A stretch of 64,000 nt of DNA, taken from NCBI GenBank assembly GCA_964521865.1, contig CAZFTJ010000011.1:62001-126000 (forward strand), in the 5' to 3' direction. The DNA comes from CAYSRJ01 sp964521865 (lineage in GTDB: Bacteria > Spirochaetota > B62-G9 > DRHN01). Numbering within the stretch: the stretch's first letter is position 1; each line of letters opens with the position of its first letter. This document shows, in pieces, positions 62,060 through 64,000 of the stretch. Made by a program: the position numbers and the translations under genes. The notes below the pieces were generated by a model. That model was not told the DNA's origin. It saw only the letters and a list, made by a program, of their open reading frames with translations, and ran no database searches.

Positions 62060-63000
62060 CTATTCCCTTCTATCGAGCAGTCCATATGGTTTGATAAGAA
62101 GAATGATAATTACGAAGATAAATGCAACGGCCGGTTTATACACGGAAAGATTTGCCTGAATGTCGATTACATTCGTCATATTTTGTATCAATCCAGTTAT
62201 AAGCTCTTCAGAAATACCGATTGTCATTCTACCGATAAGAGCGCCCCAAAAGCTGCCGATACCGCCCATAATGACGGTAACGAAAAGAGCAATAAGAAAA
62301 TCCCACTTCATTGTCGGGCTTAACTGTACCTGTATCCCATAAAAAGTCCCGCCGACACCAGCAAGGACCCCAGAAACAATCCAGGTCCACATAATAACGC
62401 GGTCGGTGTCAACCTCGGATGCCTGTGCGAGCACCCGATTATCCGATAAAGCGCGCATTGCCCTGCCCATTTTTGTCCGCTTGAGAAAATAGTAAACAAT
62501 GACGACCAGCAAAATAACGCTGATCAAAATCACCACCTCATCCGGCTTCATCCGTATTCCAAGCGGCAAATTTCTGCATATCTGTAGGCGGATGTATAGT
62601 AACGAACCTTTGGTCCCCATATTATATATATAGCTGCTCTGATAATGAAAGAAACACCGAGCGATGCAAGGGACATAAACAATGAGGATACGCCAAGTGC
62701 ACGCAGTCGCTTGAAAAACAGAAAATCAAAAAGCAGCATCACCAGGATGGTAATTAGTATTGAAATAGACAATGCAATAAGCATACTCCATCCAAAACTC
62801 AAATGAGCGAAAGCTCCCATATCGGGGAGAATGGTTAAAAAAGCCAGAGTGCTGAAGGCACCCAGCGTAAAGAAGTCACTATACGCAAAGTTGAAAAAAT
62901 TGAGTATATCAGACATGAGGGTAAGGCCAATCGCTCCAAGCGTAATTATACTGCCGTAGATTATTCCACTTATGAGAAGATCAATCACCTGTGTTTTCAC
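62060..63000 (-). pseudogene. livH: LivH-type ABC permease, disrupted by a -1 frameshift
   Basis: The N-terminal half reads from 63000 to 62548 (GTG start; GAIGLTLMSDILNFFNFAYSD), and the C-terminal half continues in another frame to 62060 (MRALSDNRVLAQASEVDTDR, then VLLDRRE-like end). The join needs one extra base in the A/T run at about 62568-62573: with a fourth T, frame 1 EI runs into LPLGIRMKPDEVV as in intact LivH. This is either a sequencing/assembly error or a real inactivating mutation. All neighbouring transporter genes look intact, which favours an error or recent mutation. Confidence 0.85.
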
Positions 63001-63016
63001 CCTCCGGGTACAATAT

Positions 63017-63733
63017 TTACGAAATCACCTGTCTGCCGAAATAGAGGTCCCTTACCTCTCTGTTTGAAAGAAACGATCGTGTCTCATCTTCATACTTGAT
63101 AGCCCCTGCAGATAGGAGGTATCCCCGGTTTGAAAGACGAATTGCATCGAGGGTTTGAGTGACCAGAAGAACGGAATTGTTCATAATTTTAGTGATTTCT
63201 TCTATCTTTTCCAGCATCATCTGCACCAGATTTGGAGCAAGGCCTGATGTAGGCTCATCGAGTAAAAGAACCTCCGGGTGAATCATCAGTCCCCGCGCAA
63301 CAGCAAGCATCTGTCTCTGCCCTCCGGAAAGACTTCCTGCAATCTGTACCATACGATCCCTAAGCTGTGGAAATATTGCACAAACCTCATCAATTCTGCT
63401 CCTATAATCTTCCGTGAGCAGATAGGCTCCCATCTCGAGGTTTTCTCGAACAGTCATTGAAGGAAATATATTTTCTTCCTGCGGCACCCAACTGATCCCT
63501 CCGGCGGTAATATACCGGGGTGATCTCCCGAGAATAGACTTTCCCTTATATACGATATCGCCTGATTTTGGTTGAATGATCCCGGCAATAACCTTGAGAA
63601 GAGTGGTTTTGCCCGCTCCATTGGGACCAATAATCGCGATTATTTCCCCTTTTTCTATGGAGGCGGAAATATTAAAGAGCACGTCCTGAGCTCCGTACCC
63701 TGCTGTGATGTTTTCAACGGTGAGTATACTCAT
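63017..63733 (-). CDS. livF: LivF-type ABC transporter ATPase
   Basis: 238 aa. Walker A GPNGAGKTTLL, signature LSGGQRQMLAVARGLM, Walker B VLLLDEPTSGLAP. LivF/UrtE type by length and the LYFGRQV ending. Starts by ATGA overlap with livG, and is followed by livH after 16 bp. Energises uptake through the LivHM pore. Confidence 0.96.
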   Translation of the reverse strand: MSILTVENITAGYGAQDVLFNISASIEKGEIIAIIGPNGAGKTTLLKVIAGIIQPKSGDIVYKGKSILGRSPRYITAGGISWVPQEENIFPSMTVRENLEMGAYLLTEDYRSRIDEVCAIFPQLRDRMVQIAGSLSGGQRQMLAVARGLMIHPEVLLLDEPTSGLAPNLVQMMLEKIEEITKIMNNSVLLVTQTLDAIRLSNRGYLLSAGAIKYEDETRSFLSNREVRDLYFGRQVIS

Positions 63734-64000
63734 TCTTTATCCATTGTTTTACCCGGCGTACCGAGATAGGCATCAATAACGATTTTATTTTTTCTGATTT
63801 CCTCCGGTGTTCCCCTGGCAATTGTCGTACCATCGCACATCACGATGATTGTATCGCAAATATTCATAATTATATCCATGTCATGCTCTACAATAAAAAG
63901 GGTAATTCCCCTTTCTCGTGAGAGGCTTCGAATATAATCCATAATTTTGCTCTGTAGAATCGGCGGGACCCCTGCACCGGGTTCATCAAGCAGCACCATA
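63730..64000 (-). CDS. livG: LivG-type ABC transporter ATPase, 5' part beyond window
   Basis: C-terminal 90 codons only: Walker B end VLLDEPGAGVPP, the H-loop IVEHDMDIIMNICD, and the LivG-type DGTTIARGTPEEIR. The ATG at 63997-63999 is internal, not the start. First visible gene of the amide transport operon. Confidence 0.92.
   Translation of the reverse strand, partial: MVLLDEPGAGVPPILQSKIMDYIRSLSRERGITLFIVEHDMDIIMNICDTIIVMCDGTTIARGTPEEIRKNKIVIDAYLGTPGKTMDKE

Noticed and set aside
62548..62620. Programmed -1 frameshift in livH
   Set aside because: No X XXY YYZ slippery heptamer in the right phase and the family is not known for recoding; an indel in a short run is simpler.
1..64000. CRISPR arrays, rRNA or tRNA genes
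   Set aside because: No regularly spaced repeats and no tRNA- or rRNA-like sequence was seen on either strand; short RNAs could be missed by eye.

Overview
The window looks like chromosomal DNA of an anaerobic, diderm, heterotrophic bacterium. It encodes RND pumps with a TTG-started secreted partner, a lipoprotein, two TRAP systems, molybdenum enzymes without export signals, an electron-bifurcation-type EtfAB and several radical SAM enzymes, and no respiratory oxidase was seen. Gene style in the flanks (periplasmic helical-repeat protein plus paired RND permeases, several TIM-barrel sugar isomerases, DhaK/DhaL) would fit a spirochaete, but this is inference and the sequence holds no phylogenetic marker (no rRNA, tRNA or ribosomal protein).

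Layout. 1-7.5 kb: a leftward operon of a secreted helical-repeat protein and two RND permeases, the second running off the window; one permease lacks the acidic TM4 pair. 7.8-11.9 kb: a copper module (SHOCT membrane peptide, three-HMA Cu(I) P-type ATPase, CsoR-type repressor, and a secreted protein truncated against csoR) with two C-tract operator-like sites. 12.6-45.1 kb: a leftward catabolic island, with IS scars at 30.3-35 kb. It holds a Mo-bisPGD oxidoreductase with Fe-S and NAD(P)H-type flavoprotein subunits, a ureidoglycine aminohydrolase-like cupin (AllE), an ornithine-cyclodeaminase-family enzyme, a second Mo oxidoreductase pair, and a xanthine/nicotinate-dehydrogenase-type Mo hydroxylase whose Mo subunit is split in two and which is bracketed by two DUF1989 paralogues. 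It also holds two complete TRAP transporters, a MOT1-type molybdate transporter in an AT-rich segment, a DAO-type flavoprotein, EtfAB, a nitroreductase, carbamate kinase and a YgeW-like carbamoyltransferase. 46-58.8 kb: a B12-type radical SAM, three clustered TIM-barrel sugar isomerases, an MBL-fold protein and a radical SAM protein separated by two Fur-box-like sites, an MDR reductase, an epimerase with DhaK/DhaL, an aminotransferase and a VOC protein. 59-64 kb: a lipoprotein and an amide operon (acetamidase/formamidase with LivGFHM), in which livH carries a frameshift.

How it may work together. The central island reads as anaerobic catabolism of a purine- or ureide-like N-rich compound. TRAP transporters import it, a Mo hydroxylase oxidises a heterocycle, ureido intermediates are handled by AllE-like and DUF1989 proteins, and a carbamoyltransferase plus carbamate kinase conserve ATP from a carbamoyl group. 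DAO/EtfAB and two Mo oxidoreductases dispose of or invest electrons. The AllE, YgeW-like and ArcC components are recognisable pieces of purine catabolism, but the usual partners (allantoinase, allantoate amidohydrolase, HyuA, YgeX/YgeY, SsnA) are absent here. The combination is the most promising candidate for an undescribed pathway. The island has a recombination history: a leader sequence present twice, a 99-bp direct repeat, and remnants of at least four IS families.
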